This document shows, in pieces, positions 16,057 through 24,016 of a stretch of 64,000 bases of DNA. The stretch comes from Cohnella zeiphila (lineage in GTDB: Bacteria; Bacillota; Bacilli; Paenibacillales; Paenibacillaceae), in NCBI RefSeq assembly GCF_014212055.1, contig NZ_JACJVO010000011.1, positions 1 through 64,000 of the forward strand. Reading direction: 5' to 3'. The translations under genes were made by a program, and so were the position numbers. The notes below the pieces were generated by a model. It ran no database searches. It saw only the letters and a list, made by a program, of their open reading frames with translations, and was not told the origin of the DNA. Each line of letters starts with the position of its first letter. Position 1 is the first letter of the stretch.

Positions 16057-16150
16057 CGATGCGCCTTCTTCGAGAATGAGGAATTTTTAGCAAATCCGAA
16101 AAATGCGAGCGCGGCGGCCAAATCCGCCGCCGGCTGGCGTCAAAAGCAAA

Positions 16151-16164
16151 TGTAAGCGTTTATT
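16151..16164. promoter_or_regulatory. cre-like CcpA site (weak)
   Basis: TGTAAGCGTTTATT matches the Bacillus cre consensus at 13 of 14 positions. It lies about 60 bp upstream of the kimA leader promoter and within an imperfect inverted repeat (CTGGCG ... CGCCAG). Functional relevance is uncertain. Confidence 0.35.
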
Positions 16165-16211
16165 TGGCGCCAGACGAACCGTCGCGGCGTCCTTTTCCGT
16201 TAGCGGCGATC

Positions 16212-16240
16212 TTTACAGAAATCCCGGCCCGGAGTAAGAT
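16212..16240 (+). promoter_or_regulatory. Promoter of the kimA leader
   Basis: TTTACA (16212-16217), a 17-nt spacer and TAAGAT (16235-16240) place the start point about 20 nt before the riboswitch. Confidence 0.7.
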
Positions 16241-16265
16241 TCAAATGCACGACAGACGATATACG

Positions 16266-16417
16266 CAAATCTTGAGCCGCTGAATTCTGCGCGCAGAAGC
16301 GGGGGAACCAACGAGACCGCAAGCTCCTTTCGGTCTCCGGGGTGAATCGACCGGCACGGCCGGCCGTAGGGCGACTTTCGCGCCCGAATCCGTCAGCTAA
16401 CCTCGCAAGCGTCCGAT
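16266..16417 (+). promoter_or_regulatory. c-di-AMP riboswitch (ydaO/yuaA type)
   Basis: The conserved blocks of this class appear in order: GAGCCGCTGAATTC, GGGGGAACCA, GGGGTGAATC, GGCCGTAGGG, and CCCGAATCCGTCAGCTAAC followed by CTCG. The class binds c-di-AMP and switches potassium transporters and cell-wall genes off when the ligand is high. It is followed by a strong terminator and then kimA, so control by premature termination is expected. Confidence 0.93.
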
Positions 16418-16463
16418 GGAAGGATTTGTCGCGACCGCGGACCGGTAGCCGGTCCGTCGCAAG

Positions 16464-16497
16464 CCGCGGGAAGATCCTGTTTCCCCGCGGTTTTTTT
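16464..16497 (+). terminator. Riboswitch expression-platform terminator
   Basis: CCGCGGG (16464-16470) pairs with CCCGCGG at 16484-16490, followed by seven T. It lies between the riboswitch and kimA and would be formed when c-di-AMP is bound. Confidence 0.88.
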
Positions 16498-16557
16498 GTT
16501 GTGCAAAAATAGCGCTCCGTATCTTAGACCGGATGGAATGTAGAGGGGATAGCCAGC

Positions 16558-18381
16558 ATGATCACCAGCACCAGACTCAAGAGGTATTTGATCGGCAAAC
16601 CGATGAAGAGCGGGCAGATCGAGGGAGAGAAGCTGTCCAAGCTGAAGGCGCTCGCCGTTCTGTCCTCGGATGCGCTCTCCTCGGTCGCTTACGGGACGGA
16701 GCAAATCCTGCTCGTCCTGATGGCGGCGGGCTTCGCGGCCGTCTGGTATTCGATTCCGATCTCGCTGGCGGTTCTCGGTCTGCTGCTTGTCCTGATTTTG
16801 TCCTACCGCCAGACGATATACGCCTATCCGTCGGGCGGCGGCGCTTATATCGTGTCCAAGGACAACTTGGGCGTGCCTACGGGCTTGCTTGCGGGAGGCT
16901 CGCTTCTCGTCGACTATATTCTGACCGTCGCCGTCAGCTCCTCGGCGGGCACGGACGCGATCACTTCCGCCTTTCCCGCGCTTCATCCGTACCGGGTGCT
17001 GATCGCGGCGATCATGATCGTCTTCCTGACGCTCATGAACTTGCGCGGGGTGACCGAATCCGCATCGGTGCTGGCGATTCCCGTTTATTTGTTCGTCGCC
17101 TCGATCTTCGTGCTGATCGTGTCCGGGACGATCCGGTATGCGATGGGAGACGTTCATGCCGACGTTCCGCAGCTCGGCACCACCGTATCCGGCATCAGTC
17201 TGTTCCTGCTGCTCAAGGCGTTCAGCTCCGGCTGTTCCGCGCTGACGGGCGTAGAGGCGGTATCGAACGCGATTCCGAACTTCCGCAAGCCGTCCGAGCG
17301 GAACGCCGCGCTGACTCTCGTCATGATGGGTTCGATCCTCGGCGCGATGTTCATCGGCATCAGCTTGCTGGCATACGGCTACGGCATTGCTCCGCAGGAG
17401 AAGGAGACGGTCGTCTCCCAGATCGCGGCGGCCGTCTTCGGAAGGGGTGCGGTCTACTTCGCCATTCAAGGCGTGACCGCGTTGATCCTGTTCCTGGCGG
17501 CGAACACCGCATACTCGGCATTCCCGCTGCTGGCGTACATGCTGGCCAGGGACAAATATATGCCTCACGCGTTCATGATCCGCGGCGACCGGCTCGGTTT
17601 TTCCAACGGCATTCTGTTTCTCGGCGCGCTGTCGGCGGTGCTCGTCATCCTGTTCCACGGGGACACGGAAAACCTGATCCCCCTCTATGCGGTCGGCGTG
17701 TTCATTCCGTTCACGCTGTCGCAGCTCGGCATGATGATTCGCTGGATTCGCCTGCGCCCGCCCGGCTGGGCGCCCCGTCTGGCCGTGAATACGGTCGGCA
17801 TGCTGACGACGTTCGTCATCACGATGATCTTTATCGTCACGAAATTCAGCCAGATCTGGATGGTCTTCGTATTCCTGCCGATCGTCATCTGGACGTTCTA
17901 CAAGATCCACGGCCATTACCGGAATGTCGCGAACGACTTGCGGATTTGCGCCGACACGGACAAACCAGAGATCAAAAAGACGACCGTCGTCGTGCCGGTC
18001 GCGGGCGTTACCCGCGTGGTCATGCACTCGCTCGGCTACGCCAAATCCATGACGGACAACGTGATCGCCGTCTATGTGGGCTTCGATGAGGAAGGAATCG
18101 AGAAGATGGAACGCAAGTGGGAGGAGTGGGATCCCGGGGTCCGGCTGATCGTGCTGAGAACGAGCTACCGCAGCATCATCCGGCCTTTAATCAAGTTCAT
18201 CGATACGGTAGAATGGAAGACGTCCGAGACGGACTACCTGACGATTCTCATCCCGCAATTTGTTCCCCGGAACGGGTGGGAGAACTTGCTGCACAACCAA
18301 TCGAGCCTCTTGCTGCGCGCGTTCCTTCTCAACCGAAGGGATGTCGTCGTCGCCACGGTTCCTTATCATCTTCGGCAGTAA
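16558..18381 (+). CDS. kimA: High-affinity potassium importer KimA
   Basis: The 607-residue protein equals Bacillus KimA (YdaO) in length. It has an N-terminal cytoplasmic start (GKPMKSGQIEGEKLSKLKAL), the APC-superfamily segment SSDALSSVAYGTEQILLVL, 12 membrane helices, and a hydrophilic C-terminal domain of about 150 residues. It imports K+ with protons. The c-di-AMP riboswitch upstream fits repression at high potassium. Ribosome binding site AGAGGGG. A small ORF follows in the same frame after the TAA. Confidence 0.94.
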   Translation: MITSTRLKRYLIGKPMKSGQIEGEKLSKLKALAVLSSDALSSVAYGTEQILLVLMAAGFAAVWYSIPISLAVLGLLLVLILSYRQTIYAYPSGGGAYIVSKDNLGVPTGLLAGGSLLVDYILTVAVSSSAGTDAITSAFPALHPYRVLIAAIMIVFLTLMNLRGVTESASVLAIPVYLFVASIFVLIVSGTIRYAMGDVHADVPQLGTTVSGISLFLLLKAFSSGCSALTGVEAVSNAIPNFRKPSERNAALTLVMMGSILGAMFIGISLLAYGYGIAPQEKETVVSQIAAAVFGRGAVYFAIQGVTALILFLAANTAYSAFPLLAYMLARDKYMPHAFMIRGDRLGFSNGILFLGALSAVLVILFHGDTENLIPLYAVGVFIPFTLSQLGMMIRWIRLRPPGWAPRLAVNTVGMLTTFVITMIFIVTKFSQIWMVFVFLPIVIWTFYKIHGHYRNVANDLRICADTDKPEIKKTTVVVPVAGVTRVVMHSLGYAKSMTDNVIAVYVGFDEEGIEKMERKWEEWDPGVRLIVLRTSYRSIIRPLIKFIDTVEWKTSETDYLTILIPQFVPRNGWENLLHNQSSLLLRAFLLNRRDVVVATVPYHLRQ

Positions 18382-18417
18382 CGGGCCGGCGAATCCGGTT
18401 CGAAGGAGGGCTTCCGC

Positions 18418-18765
18418 ATCGAAACGAGCATCGATTTATACAAGGATTGGATCGACACGGTAAAGGAAATTTTCCGGGGCTCCGGCTTCCCGTTCGAGCC
18501 GGGCACCCCGGACAGCGTCGTGTCGCGAACGTATTTCCGCCAGACGAGCGACACGGACGAGGAAGCCGTCAAGCAGGCATACGACAACGAGAAGCGGCTG
18601 AAGGAGCTGCAGAAGAAGCTGCTGGACAACCTCGAAGCCGTCATCGTGCCGGACATCCGGCGCCGGACGGACTATCGCGGCGACCGGTTCGAATTCCGGT
18701 GGGTGTACAACCAGGGAGAGCATATCGTCGAGAGCCACTCCCGTTACCGCATCCCGCTGGACTGA
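18418..18765 (+). CDS. Hypothetical protein, apparent ATC start codon
   Basis: An open frame with good coding character (116 residues, ending RYRIPLD) has no ATG, GTG or TTG between the kimA stop (18379-18381) and GTG 18520. An excellent site AAGGAGGG (18403-18410) sits 7 nt before ATC 18418, and residues from there (ETSIDLYKDWID) look like a natural N-terminus, so a rare ATC start is likely. The alternative start GTG 18520 (81 residues) has no ribosome binding site. There is a helical Lys/Leu-rich middle and a charged, tyrosine-rich end. No family recognised. Confidence 0.6.
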   Translation: METSIDLYKDWIDTVKEIFRGSGFPFEPGTPDSVVSRTYFRQTSDTDEEAVKQAYDNEKRLKELQKKLLDNLEAVIVPDIRRRTDYRGDRFEFRWVYNQGEHIVESHSRYRIPLD

Positions 18766-18781
18766 ACCCGACGGTCCCGAA

Positions 18782-19438
18782 TCAGGGAGCGAGACCTTTG
18801 AGCAGGAAGGCGATGGTCGCCTCCAGCTCCTTCTCGTCGTTCCAGTTCGGAGAAGGCCTGTTCAGAAGGCGGGCCGCCACGTAGCCCATCATGGCCGACG
18901 CGCAGATTCGGGCGATCGTTCCGTTCGGCAGATCGGCCAGCTGCCCCATGGCTTTGAACCGGTCGAGAATGCCGCCGATCCGTTCCAGCACGGGGGAGAG
19001 AACCGCTTCGCGGAAGCGGTTCTGAAGATCGGGGTGGAACGGCATCTCCTGAATGACGATCCTCACCATGCTCATATTTCGCTCCACGAAGCGGAGCCGG
19101 TTGTCGACGACCGCTCTCAGAAACTGCTCGAAGCTGGAATATTCGGCGTTCAGCACGCCGCGGAACTCCCGAATCAGGAACGGCGCGAGCAGCTTGACGG
19201 CCGCGGGGGCGGCGATCGCCATCAGCAGGTCCTTCTTCGTCCGGTAATGGCGGAAGATCGTTCCTTCCGCGACTCCCGCTTGCTTCGCGATCTCGCTGGT
19301 CGAGGTGGCCGCGTAGCCTTTCTCCGCGAACATCTGAACGGCCGCTTCGACGATGCGTGCCTGCTTGGCCGTCATCTGATCTTCTCCGGTCCCGCTCTCC
19401 AGCAGTTCCTTCAGCCAAGGTTCTTTTTCCTCGCTCAC
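18782..19438 (-). CDS. TetR-family repressor
   Basis: The product has an N-terminal helix-turn-helix (MTAKQARIVEAAVQMFAEKG, TSTSEIAKQAGVAEGTIFRHY) after a 20-residue charged lead, and a helical ligand domain. GTG 19438 is chosen because VSEEKEPWLKELL begins right after GGAAGG; GTG 19462 is possible. It is the last gene of an ABC exporter operon on the minus strand and probably represses it; a quasi-symmetric sequence with AGTAATCACTCA at 21267-21280 is a candidate operator. Confidence 0.88.
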   Translation of the reverse strand: MSEEKEPWLKELLESGTGEDQMTAKQARIVEAAVQMFAEKGYAATSTSEIAKQAGVAEGTIFRHYRTKKDLLMAIAAPAAVKLLAPFLIREFRGVLNAEYSSFEQFLRAVVDNRLRFVERNMSMVRIVIQEMPFHPDLQNRFREAVLSPVLERIGGILDRFKAMGQLADLPNGTIARICASAMMGYVAARLLNRPSPNWNDEKELEATIAFLLKGLAP

Positions 19439-19474
19439 TTGCCTTCCATTCCTTTCCTTCACCGATAACGGCAA

Positions 19475-20497
19475 TCAGATCGTTCGTTGTTTCTTCAATG
19501 CTACAACGTTCAGCAGCGCAAAAGCAACCGAGAAGCCGAGCAGCACCCAGACGTCGGCTTGAATGTCGGCCAGCCCTTCGCCGCGCAGCATGACGCCGCG
19601 CATCGCGTCCGCCCCGTAGTAGAGCGGCATGACGTAGCTGAGCTTCTGCAGCCATTCGTTCATCGTATCGAGATTGAACAGGCCGGAGAAGAATACCTGC
19701 GGCACGATGACGAGCGGGATGAACTGAATGATCTGGAACTCGCTTCCGGCGAACGAAGAGAGCAGCGTGCCTAACGTCAGCGCCGTCAGCGACAGGAGCA
19801 GGTTGATGAGCAGAACGAGCCAGATCGAGCCGTCCATGTACAAGCCGAGCACGTCGATCGAGAACCAGGCGATCAGCATCGCCTGCAGCAGCGTGAACAA
19901 GCCGAAGCCTGCGAGGTAGCCGCAGACGACTTCGGAACGGCGGATCGGGGTGGCCAGCAGCCGCTCCATCGTGCCGGTCGTTCGCTCTCTCAGGAAGGCG
20001 ACGCCGGCGAGCAGGAAGACGAAGAAGAACGAGAAGAAACCGATCAGAACGGGACCGATCGAATCGAACGTCGACAGGTCTTCCTTGCCGTGCAAATAAT
20101 CGACATGGAGCGCGGCGGCGCTTGAAGAGTCGGCTTGCAGCGCTTTCTGCAGCGTCAGCATCACGCTTCGCGAGACGGAAGGATCGCTGCCTTCGAGCAG
20201 GACGGACGGCGCCCCTCCGTCCATACGGATGACGGCGTCGAGCTTGCCGTCCTTTAATGCGGCTTCGGCTTGCGCGAAGTCGCCGTAAACGGCCGTATCC
20301 GCGCCGGCTTGGGAGAGACGGGTCTCGACCGTCTGCGGCAGGCCGACGACGCCGATCGCCGGCTTCGCTTCGCGGCCGTTGAATACGAAGTTCATCAGCG
20401 TCAGGACGAGCAGCGGCGCCAGGAAAAGCAGCGCGAGCGTCCGCTTGTCGCGAACGAATTGGCGAATGATGCGAACGGTCAAAGCGCGGATTCTCAT
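19475..20497 (-). CDS. ABC-2 type permease (drug/efflux type)
   Basis: The 340-residue protein has one N-terminal membrane segment, an extracytoplasmic domain of about 150 residues, and five C-terminal segments, with the family motif RERTTGTMERLLATPIRRSE near residue 185. This is the layout of YhgE/DrrB-like exporters. ATG 20497 follows GGGGAGGTG, and its ATGA overlaps the ATPase stop. It is the membrane half of an efflux pump; the substrate is unknown. Confidence 0.9.
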   Translation of the reverse strand: MRIRALTVRIIRQFVRDKRTLALLFLAPLLVLTLMNFVFNGREAKPAIGVVGLPQTVETRLSQAGADTAVYGDFAQAEAALKDGKLDAVIRMDGGAPSVLLEGSDPSVSRSVMLTLQKALQADSSSAAALHVDYLHGKEDLSTFDSIGPVLIGFFSFFFVFLLAGVAFLRERTTGTMERLLATPIRRSEVVCGYLAGFGLFTLLQAMLIAWFSIDVLGLYMDGSIWLVLLINLLLSLTALTLGTLLSSFAGSEFQIIQFIPLVIVPQVFFSGLFNLDTMNEWLQKLSYVMPLYYGADAMRGVMLRGEGLADIQADVWVLLGFSVAFALLNVVALKKQRTI

Positions 20498-21243
20498 CGC
20501 TGCGCACCTCCCCCGAGCGCGATAAACGCGTCTTCGATCGTCTGCGTGCCGCTCTCGGCCTTGAGCGCATCCGGCGAGCCGACGGCGGTCAGCCGTCCGT
20601 CCCTCAGCAGCGCGATGCGGTCGCACTTGTCTGCTTCGTCCATGACGTGCGTCGTCAGAATGATCGTCGTGCCGCCGTCCCGCAAGGCTGCGAGCTCCTT
20701 CCAGATCGATTGGCGAAGCGCCGGGTCGATGCCGACCGTCGGCTCGTCGAGAATGAGCAGCTCCGGCTCGTGCAGAAGCGAGATAGCCAGCGAGAGCCGC
20801 CGCTTCATGCCGCCGGAATAGGCGGCGACCGGCTTGTTCAGATGCGGCGTCAGATCGACGAGCGCCATGACGGCTTCGATCCGCTCCTGCCGCTTCCGGC
20901 CGGACAGCCTGTAGAGCGAAGCGAAGAAGAGCAGGTTCTCGCGGGCCGTCAGCTCGTTGTACAAGGCGTCGGATTGCGCCATATAGCCGAACCGCTGCAG
21001 CATGGCCAGCTTCGGCATTTTCTCGCCAAGCAGGCGCACTTCGCCGGCGTCCGCCCGGTCGATGCCGGTGACGAGCTTGATCAGCGTCGTTTTGCCCGAA
21101 CCGGACGGTCCGAGCAGGCCGAACAGCTCGCCGCGGCCGATCCGAAGGGAGATGCCGTCCAGTACGGCGCGCTCTCCGAACGAGCGGCGCAATCCGTCGA
21201 TCTCGACGGATGAGGATCTTGCCGACTCCGTGAGGGTAGACAA
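20494..21243 (-). CDS. ABC transporter ATP-binding protein (DrrA-like)
   Basis: The protein has Walker A GPSGSGKTT, the signature AYSGGMKRRLSLAISLL, Walker B LLILDEPTVGID and an H-loop. TTG 21243 is chosen because AAAGGAGG lies 7 nt before it; earlier ATGs at 21279 and 21300 have poorly placed sites. It opens the operon ATPase-permease-TetR and energises the exporter. The regulator downstream suggests induction by a toxic substrate. Confidence 0.9.
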   Translation of the reverse strand: MSTLTESARSSSVEIDGLRRSFGERAVLDGISLRIGRGELFGLLGPSGSGKTTLIKLVTGIDRADAGEVRLLGEKMPKLAMLQRFGYMAQSDALYNELTARENLLFFASLYRLSGRKRQERIEAVMALVDLTPHLNKPVAAYSGGMKRRLSLAISLLHEPELLILDEPTVGIDPALRQSIWKELAALRDGGTTIILTTHVMDEADKCDRIALLRDGRLTAVGSPDALKAESGTQTIEDAFIALGGGAQR

Positions 21244-21372
21244 GAGCAGGCCTCCTTTTTGATGTAAGTAATCACTCATTTTTGTTGGCAACCCGATCAT
21301 ACCTCCTCATCTTATAAATGTAAATATGGACGAAAGAAAATAAAATTCTTTAATAGAAAATAGAACTGGTTG

Positions 21373-21405
21373 GGGCATTTGACCTCGTACCACAAGCGAA
21401 GTTAT
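21373..21405. repeat. IS-associated sequence shared with 43167-43199
   Basis: A segment with GACCTCG and CACAAGCGAAGTT is nearly the same as one beside the decayed IS1380 transposase at 43.2 kb. It lies just before a broken IS110 transposase start. It may be a remnant of an insertion-sequence end. Confidence 0.45.
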
Positions 21406-21442
21406 GGGGTTGCCGGCTAATTTCACATCAGAAGGAGCTGAC

Positions 21443-21664
21443 ATGGAACCGGTTATCGGATTGGACGTGGCAAAGGGGCAAGTGTCTTTCAAGCATTCAT
21501 GAGACGTCAAGAAAAAGCACAAAGGACAGCGCTGTTGTGCATGGTAGAGATTCTGCTTGCCCAGCAAGGGCAGTTGCGCTATTTGGAAATGAAAATTAAA
21601 GATGTTAAGAACGATTCCGGGAATCGGGGATAAGTTGGCGGCAACATGAATTGCTGAGAGATCC
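21443..21664 (+). pseudogene. IS110-family transposase fragment (N-terminal, interrupted)
   Basis: An ATG with GAAGGAG site starts MEPVIGLDVAKG, the RuvC-like first strand of IS110 transposases, but a stop follows after 19 residues. After an internal deletion, LRTIPGIGDKLAAT, the helix-hairpin-helix of the family, appears at about 21605-21646 before another stop. It is a dead remnant. Confidence 0.75.
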
Positions 21665-21729
21665 GCCTCCGGAATCTCCAGTGCGCTTCTGTACATGCCA
21701 AATAACCCCCGTTGCAGCGGAGGGCTTGG

Positions 21730-22038
21730 TTAAATATGGTTTATGCTATAGGGCTGGCCTTTTTTCAAGATGGCGCAAATGTGATGCAAGAGCTTGTTCG
21801 CGCACGCAATCACCGTCACCTTGTAGGGCTTGCTCTCTTGTCTTTTCTTCTCGCAATACGCTCTTAGCCATTTATTCGTGCTCCTCCTAATTCCGCACTG
21901 TACGGCCCAATATAATGCTCTTCTTAGCCGTTTAGAGCCGCGTTTGGTGATACGCGTGCTGGACGCCGCGAATTGACCGGAGCTAAACACACTCGGATCT
22001 AGTCCCGCGTAGGCTACGAGTTGATTGGGATCCCCGAA
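21730..22038 (-). pseudogene. IS110-family transposase C-terminal fragment
   Basis: On the minus strand FGDPNQLVAYAGLDPSVF and RITKRGSKRLRRALY match the Transposase_20 C-terminal domain of IS110 elements; about 100 residues remain, and the N-terminal two thirds are missing. Its orientation is opposite to the fragment at 21443, so at least two insertions or a rearrangement are needed. Confidence 0.85.
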
Positions 22039-22069
22039 CCGGCTCGAATCACTTTGTCGTGTTCCAGAA

Positions 22070-22135
22070 AGTAAACAAAAGATACAACAGGTAAAGAGGC
22101 TCCACTGGATGGCGCCATTCGAAGCCCTCTATACT
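22070..22135 (+). promoter_or_regulatory. YesN-type element and promoter of the glycan transport operon
   Basis: AGTAAACAAAAGATAC (22070-22085) followed by GTAAAGAGGCTCCACTG (ending 22107) is copy 1 of an element also found at 27426 and 30154. The interval from AGTAAA to CACTG is 33 bp in all three. A -10 TATACT (22130-22135) follows 22 nt after CACTG; no strong -35 is present. Confidence 0.7.
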
Positions 22136-22175
22136 TATCGTAGTCCGCTTGAAGCAATCTACCGGAGGTGTTCGG

Positions 22176-23081
22176 ATGTTCCGCAAGGCGAAGGTGTCCC
22201 GCAAAAACCATCAGCTTCATCTGATGCTGATTCCCGGCTTCGTGTTGATCCTCTTGTTCAGCTACTTGCCGATTGTTGGCTTATCCATAGCGTTTCAAGA
22301 TTTTAATCCGATCATCGGCTTCAAGGAGCTGCGGTGGAACGGGCTGGATAACTTCCATTACATCCTGTCTCTGCCGGATTTCAAGCCGGCGCTGCGCAAC
22401 ACGGTCGTTATCTCCGTGATGAAAATCGTCGCCGGCATCGTCGTGCCGGTCGTGGCGGCGCTTCTTCTGAACGAAGTACGGTCGGCGCTGTTCAAGCGTT
22501 CCGTTCAGACGATCGTTTACATGCCTCATTTTTTCTCCTGGGTTATTCTCGGGGGGATTGTCATCGATATTCTCTCGCCGGACCAGGGGGTCGTCAATGT
22601 GATCCTCGGCGCGTTCGGCGTCGATCCGATCTCCTTCCTGTCCAGCAACGCCTGGTTCCGATACGTCATGGTCATCACGGATCAATGGAAAGAATTCGGC
22701 TTCAGCACGATCGTTTATTTGGCCGCGCTGGCCGGCGTCGACCAGGGTCAGTACGAAGCGGCATTGATGGATGGGGCCGGGAGATGGCGCCAGACCTGGC
22801 ATGTGACGCTGCCGGGCATTCGCCCCATCGTCGTGCTGATGGCTACGCTCAGCTTGGGCTCAATCCTGAACGGCGGCTTCGATCAGATCTTCAACCTGTA
22901 CAACCCGTTGGTCTTCGAGACGGGCGATATTCTGGATACGTTATTGTACCGGATCGGCATCGAACAAGCCCAGTATTCCGTTGCCGCGGCCATCGGCTTG
23001 GTCAAATCGATCGTCTCTCTCGGGCTGATCGGCCTTGGGTACTGGCTGGCTTACAAGATCGCCAACTATCGGATTTTCTAA
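22176..23081 (+). CDS. Sugar ABC transporter permease, LplB type
   Basis: The 301-residue protein has six membrane segments and the MalF-type EAA loop (EAALMDGAGRWRQTWHVTLPG). The N-terminus and IVYMPHFFSWVILGGI match LplB/YtcP-linked permeases of Paenibacillus. ATG 22176 follows GGAGGTG. It pairs with the next gene and with the lipoprotein at 27525 to import an oligosaccharide. There is no ATPase in the locus; these systems usually use a shared MsmX-like ATPase. Confidence 0.93.
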   Translation: MFRKAKVSRKNHQLHLMLIPGFVLILLFSYLPIVGLSIAFQDFNPIIGFKELRWNGLDNFHYILSLPDFKPALRNTVVISVMKIVAGIVVPVVAALLLNEVRSALFKRSVQTIVYMPHFFSWVILGGIVIDILSPDQGVVNVILGAFGVDPISFLSSNAWFRYVMVITDQWKEFGFSTIVYLAALAGVDQGQYEAALMDGAGRWRQTWHVTLPGIRPIVVLMATLSLGSILNGGFDQIFNLYNPLVFETGDILDTLLYRIGIEQAQYSVAAAIGLVKSIVSLGLIGLGYWLAYKIANYRIF

Positions 23082-23097
23082 CGGGAGGGCTTAGATC

Positions 23098-23985
23098 ATG
23101 CATTTGATATCGCGTCCTTATCGAGCGTTCCTGATCTTCAATTATGTCTTTCTGACGTTTATCGCGCTGCTCAGCCTTTTCCCGATTCTGAACGTGCTGT
23201 CGGTGTCGTTCAGTTCCAGCTCGGCGGCGGACTCGGGTCAGGTCGTCCTGTGGCCTGTCGAGTTTACATGGAAATCGTACGATTTCGTTCTGCAAGCGGG
23301 AGAATTCAACACCGCGTTCGTTAACAGCGTTCTGCGGGTCGTACTGGGGGTGCCGCTCAGCGTGCTCGTCACTGTCCTGATCGCATATCCGCTGTCCAAG
23401 GAAAACGCCACGTTCCCGCAGCGCACCCTTTATGTCTGGATTTTCGTTTTCACCATGCTGTTCAGCGGCGGCTTGATCCCAAGCTTTCTCGTCATCAAGC
23501 AGCTCCACCTGCTGGATTCGGTCTGGGCGCTGGTGCTGCCGGTTACCGTTCAGGTCTTCAACGTCTTGCTCATGCTGAACTTTTTCCGGAATCTTCCCAA
23601 GGAGTTGGAGGACGCGAGCCTGATCGACGGCGCCAGCCATTGGCGAACGCTGTGGAGCGTCTACTTGCCGATCTCGCTGCCCAGTCTGGCCACCATTCTC
23701 CTGTTTACGCTGGTGATGCATTGGAATTCCTGGTTCGACGGCATGATCTACATGAACGACGTCGGCCGGTATCCGCTCGCCACATACTTGCAATCGATCT
23801 TGAATATGACTTCTATCCCGAAGACCAATCTGACGCTCGAACAGGCGATTCTGCTTAAGAGCGTGTCGAGCCGAACCGCCCGCGCGGCGCAAATCTTCGT
23901 GGCGGCATTCCCGATCCTACTGATCTACCCCTTCCTGCAGAAGTATTTCGTGAAAGGCCTAGTGGTGGGGAGCGTCAAAGGGTAA
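23098..23985 (+). CDS. Sugar ABC transporter permease, YtcP/LplC type
   Basis: The 295-residue protein has six membrane segments, the EAA motif EDASLIDGASHWRTLWSVYLP, and the family C-terminus YPFLQKYFVKGLVVGSVKG. It is the second channel subunit. It lies 16 bp after its partner with GGGAGG before its ATG. Confidence 0.94.
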   Translation: MHLISRPYRAFLIFNYVFLTFIALLSLFPILNVLSVSFSSSSAADSGQVVLWPVEFTWKSYDFVLQAGEFNTAFVNSVLRVVLGVPLSVLVTVLIAYPLSKENATFPQRTLYVWIFVFTMLFSGGLIPSFLVIKQLHLLDSVWALVLPVTVQVFNVLLMLNFFRNLPKELEDASLIDGASHWRTLWSVYLPISLPSLATILLFTLVMHWNSWFDGMIYMNDVGRYPLATYLQSILNMTSIPKTNLTLEQAILLKSVSSRTARAAQIFVAAFPILLIYPFLQKYFVKGLVVGSVKG

Positions 23986-24016
23986 GATAAGGTGTAAAAA
24001 AGTCGGGTGGTGCCTC

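Noticed and set aside
21307-21696. Minus-strand 129-residue frame over the IS110 fragment
   Set aside because: It is antisense to the recognisable transposase motifs and has no family signature.
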